64,000 bases of DNA from Aspidapion aeneum (lineage: Eukaryota > Arthropoda > Insecta > Coleoptera > Brentidae), in NCBI GenBank assembly GCA_963576565.1, contig OY755038.1:9129756-9193755 (forward strand). The letters are read 5' to 3'. Of the stretch, positions 1-10,110 are shown piece by piece (positions within the stretch are counted from its first letter, which is position 1; each line of letters starts with the position of its first letter). Under the pieces are notes generated by a model. The model was not told the DNA's origin. It ran no database searches and saw only the letters and a program-made list of their open reading frames with translations. The position numbers were made by a program, and so were the translations under genes.

Positions 1-44
1 TTTGAGTTATGCGCGTTGGTCGTTACAGACAGACATACAGACAC

Positions 45-79
<35 letters not shown>

Positions 80-241
80 TACAGACAGACAGACAGACAG
101 ACGGCGCAACAAAAAAGTTTCAAAATCATCTGAAATGCAAAGATATATAAAAAATTTTGAAATCGGAGCAACTTTTTTTTTCTCGAAAAAATTAGGATCA
201 CCATAGCTCACACTACTATAGTATAGTATATGTGTGAGCTA
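1..241 (+). repeat. Dispersed repeat end with CAGA microsatellite and terminal hairpin (copy 1)
   Basis: A degenerate CAGA/CATA tetranucleotide array (about 25-100) is followed by a unique stretch and ends in a hairpin: AGCTCACAC at 205-213 pairs with GTGTGAGCT at 232-240. The same order (GAGTTATGCG, GTCGTTACAGACAGAC, AAAAGTTTCAAAATCATCTGAAA, hairpin) recurs at 30879-31065. The left part lies outside the window. It resembles the 3' end of a mobile element; class unknown. Confidence 0.7.
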
Positions 242-329
242 ATAATTCCGTATGATGTCCGGAGACAAGAATAGGACCTAGGCCTGTCGTAAGACTAAAA
301 GGGCCTCGACTTATAGATAACTGGGGAGT

Positions 330-1356
330 CTGACAACATAAGCATGAAATTCTAACAGTCCCGAGCATTTTCTTATTGGAAACGGCATGTCTAATGCACA
401 AGAAATTTCAAGGATTTGAAACTGAGTCACATTATGATTTACGAGAGATCAGCCTACCTTTGCCTATACCTAGACTTGCACTTACAAAAATTTCTGTAAT
501 GAGAGTGTCAAAATTTTTAACAAGTTACCAGTTCAAATTAAAAATATCACTAATTACCCAAATTTTCGTATGGAACTAAAACAATTTGTATTGAACAAGG
601 CATTCTATAGCCTGTAAGAATTTTACGCCTAGATAGGTTTTATTTTACTTTATAAGTTTTGTATATAATATATATTATATTTTTTTGTTTGTTTTTAAAT
701 TCGTAAAGATGACTTGGCTTTTCATATTGTGTGTATAATTGTGCCCTGTAAAGGATCGCCTTATTGGCGTTTTATGTACCTATATTTGTTTTTTATTTTA
801 TATACATATATTTTTTTTTACCTATGCTTAAGTTGTTTTATTTTGTGCTAGTTGTACTTGTACATTTATTTCTTAAATTTTTGTAAACGAAATGTTTGTT
901 TTCTTTTATATTTTTTTTTGTTTTTTCTAACAATTCATATTTTGACTACTTTTAAACTTTAGACATTAAATTTAGAAATATTAACCTGACGCCGACTATG
1001 ATACCTTAATTTTATCCCAAATTTCATGTTATTACTTGTTTTCTACTTTTACTCTGTTTTGTCTTTATTTATTTGTTTAAATATCTATTTATGTTAACAT
1101 GTGATTGATAATTAATAGTTACAAGTACCTAGTTAGTAGAATCTCCTAGATTTTGTATTTTATATTAATTTTTACACTTATGTCATTATGACTCAAATTC
1201 ATTATTTTTACAGAATTTTATTACTACATTGAGTCAAAATATTATAGTTGTATATTATCAGGTATATAGACATGTAAGTGATATTTTGTTTTATCTATGA
1301 TTGTTAATAATTTTTTTAAATTTGGACAATAAAGCTTATTTTGATTGATTGATTGA
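330..1356 (+). mobile_element. 5'-truncated non-LTR retrotransposon (LINE) 3' end
   Basis: The last part of a LINE reverse-transcriptase ORF (about 361-617) is followed by an AT-rich 3' UTR of about 700 bp, an AATAAA at 1329 and a short 3' tail of TTGATTGATTGATTGA. A 3' tail of short tandem repeats instead of poly(A) is typical of several LINE clades (CR1, L2, RTE). The exact clade is not resolved. Confidence 0.7.
361..617 (+). pseudogene. LINE reverse transcriptase C-terminus, frameshifted
   Basis: Translation shows the usual C-terminal tail of CR1/Jockey-like reverse transcriptases. One frame gives LETACLMHKKF, then LPLPIPRLALTKISVM. After a one-base frameshift near 515 the next frame gives NKLPVQIKNI and FRMELKQFVLNKAFYSL, ending at TAA 615-617. 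The combination of a PR.TLTKKSVMY-like stretch with NKLP.IKN and a final AFYSL is characteristic. No catalytic YADD motif remains. It is a dead fragment. Confidence 0.65.
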
Positions 1357-1942
1357 AGTATGTAATTTTTGGATGTTTCTGACGACACTAAAATTTAGCC
1401 CATAAACCAGTGGCAGTTGCAACGGGGCAGTGCCCTCCTAAAACTAGACAACAAAAAGTATTTTCATTTGATTTATTTAAAAAAAGTTAAATCTTCCCTT
1501 ACGACATGATTGTCTAGTTTTTTTTATTATCTGTGGTTAACAACAAATTGGGTGAACTTTTTTAGCGTGAAAAATTACAAGCCGGCAGCGCCGCGCGGGG
1601 CAAGGTTTCAATTTCACCCGTTTTTAAGCGGTGTATGGGTGGCTGTTCTCGCGCGGGGGCAGGAGGAATGTTTGTTTTAGTTTTAGATAACGTCGGCCAT
1701 ATTCATCGTGCGAAAACGTTCGTTGTCCTTTCTAGTGTTGCCGGTTCTATCCTTAGTGAAGACGTATGAGTTTGTTTTGATTTCGGGTATGTTAGTAGTA
1801 AAAAGCCTTGCCGGTCACGTGTCATTGTTTGTTTTTGTTATCGTTTGTTTATAAAATAGAAATAAATACCGTCGACATAATTAACTGTGCAAATTTAAAA
1901 ACGTTGACATATGAACTTCGATTACAAATAAATCTATATATA

Positions 1943-2397
1943 CAGGGTGTCCCAGACCACCCGTGCACCCCTTTTAAAACGTAGGGAATGGATTTTTTCA
2001 ATGACCTAAAAAATTATTGTAGCCTTATTGAGTACGCTCTTTCAATTGGTGATAAGTTCGAATTCGGGCGCCGACCGGAAGTGGCCTATTCAGGCCTAAA
2101 GTCCGTTTTTTGAATAGGGATGGGCATAATTTTGCAACGGATTCGGATTCTACGCATGAAAGTACGTACCTTTTATCTGAAACATTTTTTTCTTAAACGT
2201 CAATATTTTTTTTAATATATGCCCATCCCTATTTGAAAAACGGACTCCAGGCCTAAATAGGCCTCTTCCGGTCGACTCCAAAACTTGAAAACATCTACCA
2301 CTAATCGAACGAGCGTACTTAAGTAATTTTTTGGATCATTAAAAAAACTTTTCCCCTAGGTTTTAAAAGGGATGGACGGGTGGTCTGGCACATCCTG
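1943..2397. mobile_element. Mariner-type MITE with long inverted arms, nested in the hAT element
   Basis: Flanked by TA on both sides (1941-1942 and 2398-2399). The left arm starts CAGGGTGTCCCAGACCACCC and the right arm, read in reverse complement, starts CAGGATGTGCCAGACCACCC. The arms stay similar for about 180 bp, so nearly the whole element folds on itself. No coding sequence. The TA target and CAGGGTGTCCCA end match Tc1/mariner-derived MITEs. Confidence 0.8.
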
Positions 2398-2417
2398 TAT
2401 ATCAAAAAACTTATAAT

Positions 2418-2768
2418 AGAAAATTTTATAAAAAATTATACGATGCTGAAAATTGGTTGTGCGGTTGTGAAAAAAGATATGCTTATTTTTACTTTATTTG
2501 TCTTGTTATGAACAATTCACGAAGTGATCCTGCGTGGGTGGCAAAGGGAATGTGTGATATCAAGCACTTTAGTGAAAAGTTAACAAGACACAAAGTAAGT
2601 GGTATTCATTTAAATAACCACATAGAATTTTCTATGCTAGGCAAGACTGATATTAGGTGCAAACTGAATAGTGCCTATAGGCAAAACATTACCGAACATA
2701 AAGAAAATGTGACAAAAATAAGAGAAGATATACTTAGTAGGTCAATAGACTGCTTAAAATTCTGTTAG
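2418..2768 (+). pseudogene. hAT transposase N-terminal zinc-finger (TTF/ZMYM-type) relic
   Basis: An open frame reads YDAENWLCGCEKR, DPAWVAKGMCDIKHFSEK, HKVSGIHLNNHIEFSMLG, LNSAYRQNITEHKENVTK and SIDCLKFC, then TAG at 2766. This is the N-terminal TTF-type zinc-finger region that precedes DUF4371 in ZMYM1-like hAT transposases. In the family the protein continues from KFCG; here the glycine codon position is the stop, and EVALRGH is still readable just after it in the same frame. The catalytic and dimerisation domains are absent. Confidence 0.75.
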
Positions 2769-2978
2769 ATTTTTGAGGTTGCTCTACGGGGCCATAGAAA
2801 AGAAATGCGAATAGACTTTCTCTATAGACAAATAAACTAAAAACTACACAAGTAGCCGCCTTGGATAATAATCAAACAAATTTTTTTCGGTAAGTTTTTT
2901 TATCTAATTTTTCATGCAATTTAAATTTCTGCCCCCCCCCCCCAATTTATAACGTCACCAGCCGCCACTGCCACAATC

Positions 2979-3474
2979 TATAGTAAGAAGCAGTTAGGTA
3001 AAATTATGATGGATTGCCCTGTACAGATTTACATATCAAATTTCTTTTTTTTTTACTTTTATATAAAAAGTTCTGATTTGAGCCAATTTCATTTTTATAT
3101 GCTTCTTTTTTAACATAATTTTCTTTGCTTCTCGCGCGCCAACGTTCCTCCTCGATTATGTGAGTCTTTCAAGCAAGAACTATTTTAGCTTTATATTTCG
3201 AATTCTACAAAAAATCAAGAAAAAAATCTCATTAACCAAATCTAGTCATCCAAGCTGCAAAATTCGCTTTATTTAGCCTTGTGCTAATTTAAAGGCTTAA
3301 AGGCCAGCGCAAGGTCACAGAGTTTTTTGCCATTAAGATTGTTAGAATGCTTAGAGTTTTTAATGGAATCTAAAATTTTTCTTCAAAAATAAAATACTAG
3401 AATCAGATTTTTGCTGAATTCCGTATTTGTCATAGGTACGCGTGATTTTAGAAAAAAAAATTTGATACTGGCCT
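2979..3474. other. AT-rich stretch without recognised feature
   Basis: No coding homology or clear repeat structure seen. There are short A/T runs and a GC-richer patch near 3133. Confidence 0.4.
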
Positions 3475-3955
3475 TCCCAACTAACATTTCTAGTAGCGGC
3501 TACACGCTCCAAAGACTTTGGCACTATGTTATGGTAGAAATGTGGTGATCCCAACTAAAATTAGGCACTTTTTAGTTCTGTCTACTATCTAGTATCACGA
3601 AAAACTAGAGCTTTCGTAAAAACCACCCTCTAAACTACTTCTTAGGATTGTTACTTGATAGTCTATTCTGATAGTCTTCCCTACCACGATAGGACGTTGC
3701 CAAAGTTTTACTTTCTTTTTAGTCATTATTTCGTAGTCGCCGTGACTTTTCTATGTTACTTAATTACCACTAGAAAGTTAAGCTTTATTGAACTCGCAAA
3801 CAAGTGTATACGGCAACTACATTATAACTTTAATTATTACCACAAAATTTGGTGTCATCATAGTAACATCTGATGTAATAATGTAGAGAAAATAACTTTT
3901 TGCAACAACTTAAAAGCCGTAAAATACTTTGACTTTAGTGTGTGTAGTGTCGATC
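3475..3955 (+). repeat. Direct repeat of about 450-480 bp, unit 1
   Basis: The sequence beginning CCCAACTAACATTT and running through GTGGTGATCCCAAC and TAACATCTGATGTAA recurs at 4372-4850 in the same orientation with roughly 85-90% identity by eye; the two copies are about 895 bp apart. No LTR hallmarks (TG...CA ends, primer site) are clear. In 3655-3870, AC/GT and TA dinucleotides outnumber CA/TG and AT, opposite to the usual trend. Confidence 0.7.
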
Positions 3956-4371
3956 TTTTAAAGTATATAGTTACTACCTCCTGTTTCTACATTGGAAACG
4001 TAGACTTTTTGCTGTCGCATCTTGGTCGCGCTCATTCTTAACCCAATTTTGTGATTCCTTTTATAAATAAGAAGTAGTTTTTCATGGATTTCCAACCGAT
4101 CTAGAAATGTTCAACGTCTACTTTTTTAGTTATAGCAACAAATATTAAAATCAGAATAAAAAGAAAGAAAACATAGAAAAAAGTGATCAACTCCGTCTTT
4201 CTTTTTGTCCCCACAGCATTTATTTTCAGCTAGACCATTTTCGCAATGAAGCATCATCAGTACCATATACCATTTCCGTATTTTCTTTCTTTTTATCTTA
4301 ATTGAAATACAACTTAACATGGACCACCCAACATTTAAAAAAAAATCTTAATAAAATATAGTATGGGAAAT

Positions 4372-4850
4372 ACCCAACTAACATTTATAGTAGCGGCTAC
4401 ATGTTCTAAAGGCTTTGCTACTTTCTTATAGTAGAAATGTGGTGATCCCAACCAAAATTTGTTACTTTTTAGTTCTAACTACTATTTAGTATCAGGAAAT
4501 AGTAGATGTTTCGTAAAAACGACCCTCTAAACTACTTCATAGGATTGTTTCTTGATAGTCGATTCTGATAGTCTTCTCTACCACAATAGGACGTTGCTAA
4601 AGTTTTACTTTCTTTTTAGTCGTTATTTCGTAGTCGCCCTGACTTTTATATCCTACTTAATTACCACTAGAAAGTTAAGCTTCATTGGAGTCCCAAACAA
4701 GTGTATCCGACAACTACATTATAACTTTAATTTTTACCACAAAAGTTTGTGTCATCATAGTAACATCTGATGTAACAATGTAGACAAAATAACTTTTTGG
4801 ATCAACTTTAAAGCCGCAACTACTTTCAAGTAACCTTTTCGACTATCAGG
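4372..4850 (+). repeat. Direct repeat of about 450-480 bp, unit 2
   Basis: Second copy of the 3475-3955 unit. The 400-bp spacer between copies (3956-4371) is different sequence. A possible third, more diverged trace lies at 5300-5335 (GCAACTACATCGCAACTTTT against GCAACTACATTATAACTTTA). Confidence 0.7.
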
Positions 4851-5340
4851 GAATATAGTTTGGGACGCCATGTTTTTATGTAAGAAAGAAAATTTAATAT
4901 TTTTGTTGTCGTTTTATGAGCTCATATTAAAGAGCCATACTATTTTATAAACAAATTAGTTAAAGCTTACCAAAAATGCTCTTCTTAAGCACCATTTGTT
5001 GGAGTTAACTGTCGATTATGAAAACATAACCTCCAAAATCACAACACAAAAATTCCATCAGCTACCAGAAAACGGCTCAATTTTACGGGCGCACCGATTT
5101 TTTGCAATATATATAATGCATGTTATACAAAAAACTTTGCGTCGCACTCGAATTTTGATCCTCTGCTCGTAAATTCTCACACTTTTGGATAACATAGTTC
5201 ATATTATAACCATAACCAAACAAAAAAACTAAGCGAGTCTGTTTACTGTTGTGTCCACCATATTGTGTAACAATTCTACCAAAAAGAAACGATTATATTA
5301 TTTGCAACTACATCGCAACTTTTATGCCATTACGGAAAAA

Positions 5341-5520
5341 AAAACAGCCTCTACGACGTAGTAGATACCTGGCTACGACGTAGTAGTGTAGTTGTTACTA
5401 CAGTCACTTTAAACACTTGGCCAAGTAGTTATAACCAGAAATTGGTTCCCCACTTAGGGAATTATAACGTCGCTGTATGGTATACTGAGACGTAGCGGGA
5501 GTACGTTGCGGTTACTTTTA
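5341..5520. other. Segment with mirror-like dinucleotide profile
   Basis: By hand count over these 180 bases, AC+GT occur about 37 times against about 16 for CA+TG, and TA about 24 times against about 7 for AT. Genomic DNA normally shows the opposite (TA depleted, CA/TG high). No homology recognised. GTAGTAG runs inflate the count but do not fully explain it. Confidence 0.5.
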
Positions 5521-5649
5521 AGAAATTCTTTCTAGTTGAGGTTTCGTCGTTACAACTTTAATTGTTTGTTGGGTAGGACAAACAATAAAAAAATACAACT
5601 TAGCAAAGTGCAATATTGCAAGGTTTTACTCAAACCCGTAAATAACAAT

Positions 5650-5756
5650 TCCAAACCAGGGGTGAAAATGCTAAAATTAAAGAGCGAAAAATCATAAAAA
5701 CAAAAGTTTTCTGTGCGTCCGGCGCCGTGACTAGAACCAGGAACCGTTGTATATGT
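5650..5756 (-). repeat. tRNA-derived SINE, partial, minus orientation
   Basis: Reverse complement contains a degraded RNA polymerase III B box (GGTTCTAGTC; plus positions 5729-5738) followed by the family tail with ATTTTCACCCCTGGTTTGG. It faces the plus-strand copy at 5757-5890, giving a head-to-head pair. The same tail is seen in the copy at 36870-37012. Confidence 0.55.
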
Positions 5757-5890
5757 ACGCCAATTGATAGGGTGTTGGCGTAAACAGCCAAAGGTTCTGG
5801 GTTCGAGTCCCGGCCGAGGCACTTAATTTTGTTAAGTAATTTGTCGTTCTTTAATTTTACCCCTGGTTTGAAACAAAATATTATTTACTT
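5757..5890 (+). repeat. tRNA-derived SINE, plus orientation
   Basis: Contains a remnant A box (AATTGATAGGGTGTTGGCG) and a good B box, GGTTCGAGTCC at 5800-5810, followed by CCGGCC and a non-tRNA tail with ATTTTACCCCTGGTTTG. It matches the minus-strand copy at 36870-37012 across both the tRNA-like head and the tail, so it is a SINE, not a tRNA gene. Confidence 0.65.
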
Positions 5891-6204
5891 AAATTTATAA
5901 AAAGACTTTTGAGATATACAATGTTCTATGAGTTGATATATTGAATTATTTTTACTTGTGCTGAAACTTTGGACATTTAATTAAACATCGTATTCTATTT
6001 TGAGAATTTAGATCTGACTATATTTTTTTAGTAAATAAAAAAGTTAGAGATTGTGTGAGTTAAAAGTATTTTTTTTGGAATTCCATTGTAGTATTAGCTT
6101 GATAATTCAAAACACTTCTAAAAAGTGACGGAACTCAGGTTGAGTACGGTATAATACTTATTAACACATTTTATGTTTAAAAAAATTAAATTTTCCTTTT
6201 TTAA

Positions 6205-6390
6205 TATTGTCGTTTTAATGTGTCGCTGTTTTAAAAATCGCTTTTTCGAATGTGGCTGTTTTAGATGTCGTTCTTTTGAATCTTTCTGTTTTGATATGTC
6301 GCTATTTTGAATTGTCGCTGTTTTAATATGTCGCTTTTGTAAATGTAGGCATCTGTTTTAAATGTCGCTATTTTAAATGTGTCAACTAGG
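6205..6390 (+). repeat. Degenerate GTCGCTNTTTTRAAT minisatellite (locus 1)
   Basis: Roughly ten imperfect units of about 18 bp of the form TGTCGCTGTTTTAATA (variants GTCGTTCTTTTGAAT, GTCGCTATTTTGAAT). The same motif forms arrays at 36436-36560 and 60690-60935 and appears inside the tandem repeat at 35565-36435. Confidence 0.8.
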
Positions 6391-6802
6391 TAGTTAATAC
6401 TAATATTTTGCAGACCAAATACCTTAAAAAAGCATACTGTGAAAAAATAGGCGAGTTCTTTTCTTGTAAGTTATCGAAACTTTTGTGAGTATTTCCAATT
6501 ATTTTAAAGAATTAAGAAAAGTTCTTTTTTCTTTCATCACGTCACGACGCCGACGTTTCCCTTATTACCTGGTTTTTCCAAGCGAAAACGATTACCCTTA
6601 TATTTCGTATTATTTACTAAAAAGAAATCTTTTGTACTTCTCTGCTTTGTGAATATTCTAAGCAAGGTATAAAGATAGAAAGCGTACGGGGTTTAAAATA
6701 AAATAACACCCACGTTATTTACCGAGGTAAAATTCCACTTGAAAATGTTAATATATGTTTAAATATTTCCATCCAATATGTAAACCAATATAAATAAAAG
6801 AC

Positions 6803-6931
6803 TCACTTAAATTTATCCAAAATTACTAAAAACTCAGAAATGGTAACCATCTTTTTGGCGACTTCATTAATGTAGCGGTAGTCTACGCAGAAACGATACT
6901 TTTTATTCGATTTTGAATCGAGCAAACTAGG
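6803..6931 (-). pseudogene. Ty3/Gypsy reverse transcriptase fragment
   Basis: The minus-strand frame reads SNKKYRFCVDYRYINEV then AKKMVTISEFLVILDKF. This matches the Ty3/Gypsy RT motif in which an RFCVDYR(K)LN stretch precedes the PLP.ID.ILD region. Only this short block is recognisable. Its upstream side is cut by the TA-flanked inverted-repeat element at 6934. The final tract is degraded (PLPRI is replaced). Confidence 0.65.
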
Positions 6932-6933
6932 TA

Positions 6934-8483
6934 GGGTAAACTGCCCAATTGTCGTCCAGTTAGTGGAAAGTTCAACTTTAGAGCCCGAAATCTTGAACAT
7001 TTTACATCATTTGGTATTATGAGCGGCTAATTTCCATTCTTTAATGATTTAGGAATTCAAAAATAATTAATTTAGATTTTTTTGCTTTAATCTAACAGTT
7101 CCAGACAATTAAAATGAAAAAAATGTCGATTTGCCCAGTTTTCGTCCACGGCCTTCCCTCCTTCCGTCCAAAAATTTCTAGTTTTTCGACCGGACGAAAA
7201 CTAGGTTTTAATGGTTCGAACAACTGGTTTGTTGGCGGTCGAAAACTGGTATTATTCGACCATTTTAGGACGAAAAATAGGAATTAATCGAACACACGCC
7301 AAATAAACTTGTCGAAAATTGGGGTTTTTTTGGACGAAATTCACAAGGAAAAACTTGATTTGAGCAGATTTAGGAGCAATATTCCTGCGAAGTTCGTTAA
7401 GCATATTAGTGTACCTAAAAAACATTGTGGAACAACTGGAAGAGTATTCGGTTTAAATTAAAAAAGACTAACCTAAATAATAAAATTATGAACACCAATG
7501 CAATTTTTTCAATAGGATTTGTATCTCAAAAATGGTAAAAATTACCAAAATGCATTTTTCACTATTTAAATTCTTATAAAATTTGAACTTTTTTTTATTG
7601 TCCCTAGAAGTACCCGAAAAATATCAAGAGTGTCCAACTGGGACTGCCCTATACCTATAGGTAGGTACCTACTTCCATTTTTTAATTACCTATTTTAACA
7701 AGAAACAGTCAGGGATTAACTTCTTAATTGCTAATGGTCGAAAAAAACCTGTTTTTCGTCCGTCAAAATCAACAAAAAATTGATGTGGTCGAAAGATTCC
7801 AGTTTTTTGTCCGGCCATATTTTGAGTGGTCGAAAAATTCCATTTCTTCGACCAGTCAAATTTTGCCGATTTTGTGTCAATAATAACTCTGGTAAACGAA
7901 GAGAAAAATGCGGACGAGAATTGGACATGATATTATGGAAAAAAAATCTGTTTGCAATGTGTCTTAAAATTTCACTAATTTTAATAATAAAAGATTAGGA
8001 TAGATTATAAGCACATGGACCAGTAACACAGTTTTCGTCCACCTGGACGAATAATTATTTTTGACCTTTTTTTCATCCAGTTCGGCGACCACCCATTTTT
8101 TGATAGAAAAACTAAGAAATTGTAACTAAAAGTGATATTTCTCGATGGAAAAATTATTATTCTAACTAAAAAACATAAAAGTTCAACACATTTTGTAAAA
8201 TTCTAATAGTTACTCGCTATTTCCCGCAGCCACCTGCACTAGCAAAAACATAACGAAAACTTCACTTTGGTTTAACGCACGTTCACCCTTCTAAAGATAA
8301 GACTGTACTGGCTAAACTTTTGGCGCGATTTAAAAAACGACTTTACTGTTTGGTGGGGGAAGGATCATTTTTTAAGAAAGTGTCCATAGATGGAGCCATA
8401 TGGTGCTTGTTATCTTATTTTTAGGCAGAAAGTGCCAAAGTGGACGACAATTGGGGGTGGACGGCTAACTGGGTGTTTTACCC
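6934..8483. mobile_element. TA-flanked inverted-repeat element, 1.55 kb
   Basis: The left end GGGTAAACTGCCCAATTGTC and the right end (reverse complement GGGTAAAACACCCAGTTAGC, then CCCAATTGTCGTCCA) are inverted repeats flanked by TA (6932-6933, 8484-8485). Inside are many variants of AGTTTTCGTCC and GGTCGAAAA in both orientations (7130-7330, 7735-7900, 8030-8100). No transposase frame is seen. It appears to have landed in the Gypsy fragment at 6803-6931. Confidence 0.6.
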
Positions 8484-9925
8484 TAGTACAAAATGTCTTA
8501 AATTCGACATTTTAAATATATTTAATGCAAAAAAAACTGATCCCCACTTACGAGCCTTGATTGGTATGTAGAAGTCTAGTAAAAACATATAATAAAAATC
8601 GCATTTTAGCACAGCAATTAATATTTAAGTTACGAAAATGTTTAAACAAATTATAGGCCAATGTAAAAAAATCAAATAAAAAAAAGGGTTATTCGTAAAA
8701 AAGATATCATAGTATGAGGCCATAGCGGCAAAATTTGGCCTTCATGCGCTTTAAGAAAATTTTACAACACCGGTTTTAATAGATTTCTATTGATCCCGCC
8801 AACACTGCCTGATCTATTAAAAGACCCAAAGTTGTCTCTGTCAAAAAAAAAAGGTTAGGTTGTCAAAATATTTTTTCAATTCTAAACGGTTTAAGCTAGA
8901 GGAATGAAACAAATTATTCTTTGGCTGTCAAAAAAATTATATATTTTGCCCCTAGGGGGCCCAAGCGGGCAAAATGTGTTTTTGCATTATGCCTTATATC
9001 TTCTAAACTATTGCACCTGCACAATTGTGTCTTATTAAATTGGTAGCTCATACAATTAACCACATGTCTATGGTATAAAAAAAAATTCGAAGCTGTGAAC
9101 GAGGCCCCCTAGGTAGAAGCAAAAATTTTTGTAATTTACAAAAAAAAATTAAACCTGTAGGAACAACAAACTAAACCGTGACCTACGACAGCTCTTAGTA
9201 AAGTTTTTGCAAAGTCAGTTGAACAAAGGTTAACGCCGACCATCGGCATACCCTTTAAAGAAAGTGACATGGGCGGCGGTCGATATACTCATGAAAATTT
9301 CTATACCTACAGAAACGACACTGATCTATTTTCTAACTCTGCATAATGCCGACTAAAGGGGTCCCGCAAAGCACACCTGAAAGCAATTAAAAGCGCATTT
9401 CAAAAAAATCTGCCAATCAGGTGTGGTGCATCCACCTGGGCTGGGTCGGTCAGAAAACAAAGACTTTGTGCTCGGACCGCAAAGAGTCGCGCCTTTTCTC
9501 TGTCGGTAGGGTTGAAATTATACCAGGAAGATTTTATATGAATTTGGATAACTTTTGAAGGGCAGAATGAAGCAAAATTTCATGAAGTCGATAGAACCTC
9601 GTATTAGGAGCATTTCAGGTGACTTTGCAAAAACTATTACACCGTTGATTTATAGTTAGCTTGAGGCGCTTTATGTGAATATGTGTGTCGTAAATTTTGC
9701 CAGTAAGTGGCGCTTTTTTTATATTATTACTACTTTACTCTTAGTTTTAAAAATATTTAAGAAAGGCAAGTGACACAAGAAAATTGTAATGTCCAATATA
9801 TGACATGACATATCTTCGAGAGAGGATCCCTTATATTACAATCAGCACGTTTGTTGTAGCACAAGGACAAATTTTGGAATTTGGCCATTTAAAAAAAACA
9901 CACCATGTATCTCCTTTACTGGATG
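8484..9925. other. Stretch without recognised gene
   Basis: No homology recognised. Contains short GC-richer patches (9230-9500) inside AT-rich sequence. Open frames here are short and show no family signature. Confidence 0.4.
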
Positions 9926-10110
9926 AGTGCCTTTATTTACAAAAATTTCATGCTCAAACATTCAAGGCAATTATTTTTTATTGTTTCTATAGTTTCACAA
10001 AAAGAAAAACATAAAACCATGATAGCATCAATTTTTTGCGTATATCCCTGTTTAAACCGTCGAACAATCACTCACGATCGATAGGACAGTTTAAACCCTG
10101 CGGTTTACAG
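9926..10110 (+). repeat. Repeat matching the 3' part of the mariner relic at 12230-12380
   Basis: Shares ATTTTTTATTGTTTCTATAG / AATTTTTAATTGTTTCTTTA, GCGTATATCCCTGTTTA / GCATATATCCCTATTTA, GACAGTTTAAACYCTGCGG with 12235-12370 in direct orientation. It is probably the 3' end of a second, otherwise lost, copy of the same mariner-like element. Confidence 0.65.

Larger units (their letters stand above)
1408..2970 (+). mobile_element. hAT-superfamily element (DUF4371/ZMYM type), copy 1
   Basis: The left end CAGTGGCAGTTGCAACGG and the right end (reverse complement CAGTGGCGGCTGGTGACG) are hAT-like. The flanks form a decayed 8-bp target duplication, ccataaac (1400-1407) and ccacaatc (2971-2978), 6 of 8 identical. 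A relic of the N-terminal transposase exon lies inside at 2418-2768, and a mariner-type MITE (1943-2397) is nested. A related copy lies in inverse orientation at 46430-47215. Length is too short for an autonomous element. Confidence 0.75.

Noticed and set aside
9..211. Frames on both strands in the CAGA array
   Set aside because: Microsatellite translations.
3475..4850. LTR pair of a retrotransposon
   Set aside because: The two direct repeats lack TG/CA ends, primer-binding site and any gag or pol sequence between them, and are only 400 bp apart.
5755..5825. tRNA gene
   Set aside because: A good B box is present, but the acceptor and anticodon arms do not form and the same head plus tail recurs at 36870-37012; it is a SINE.
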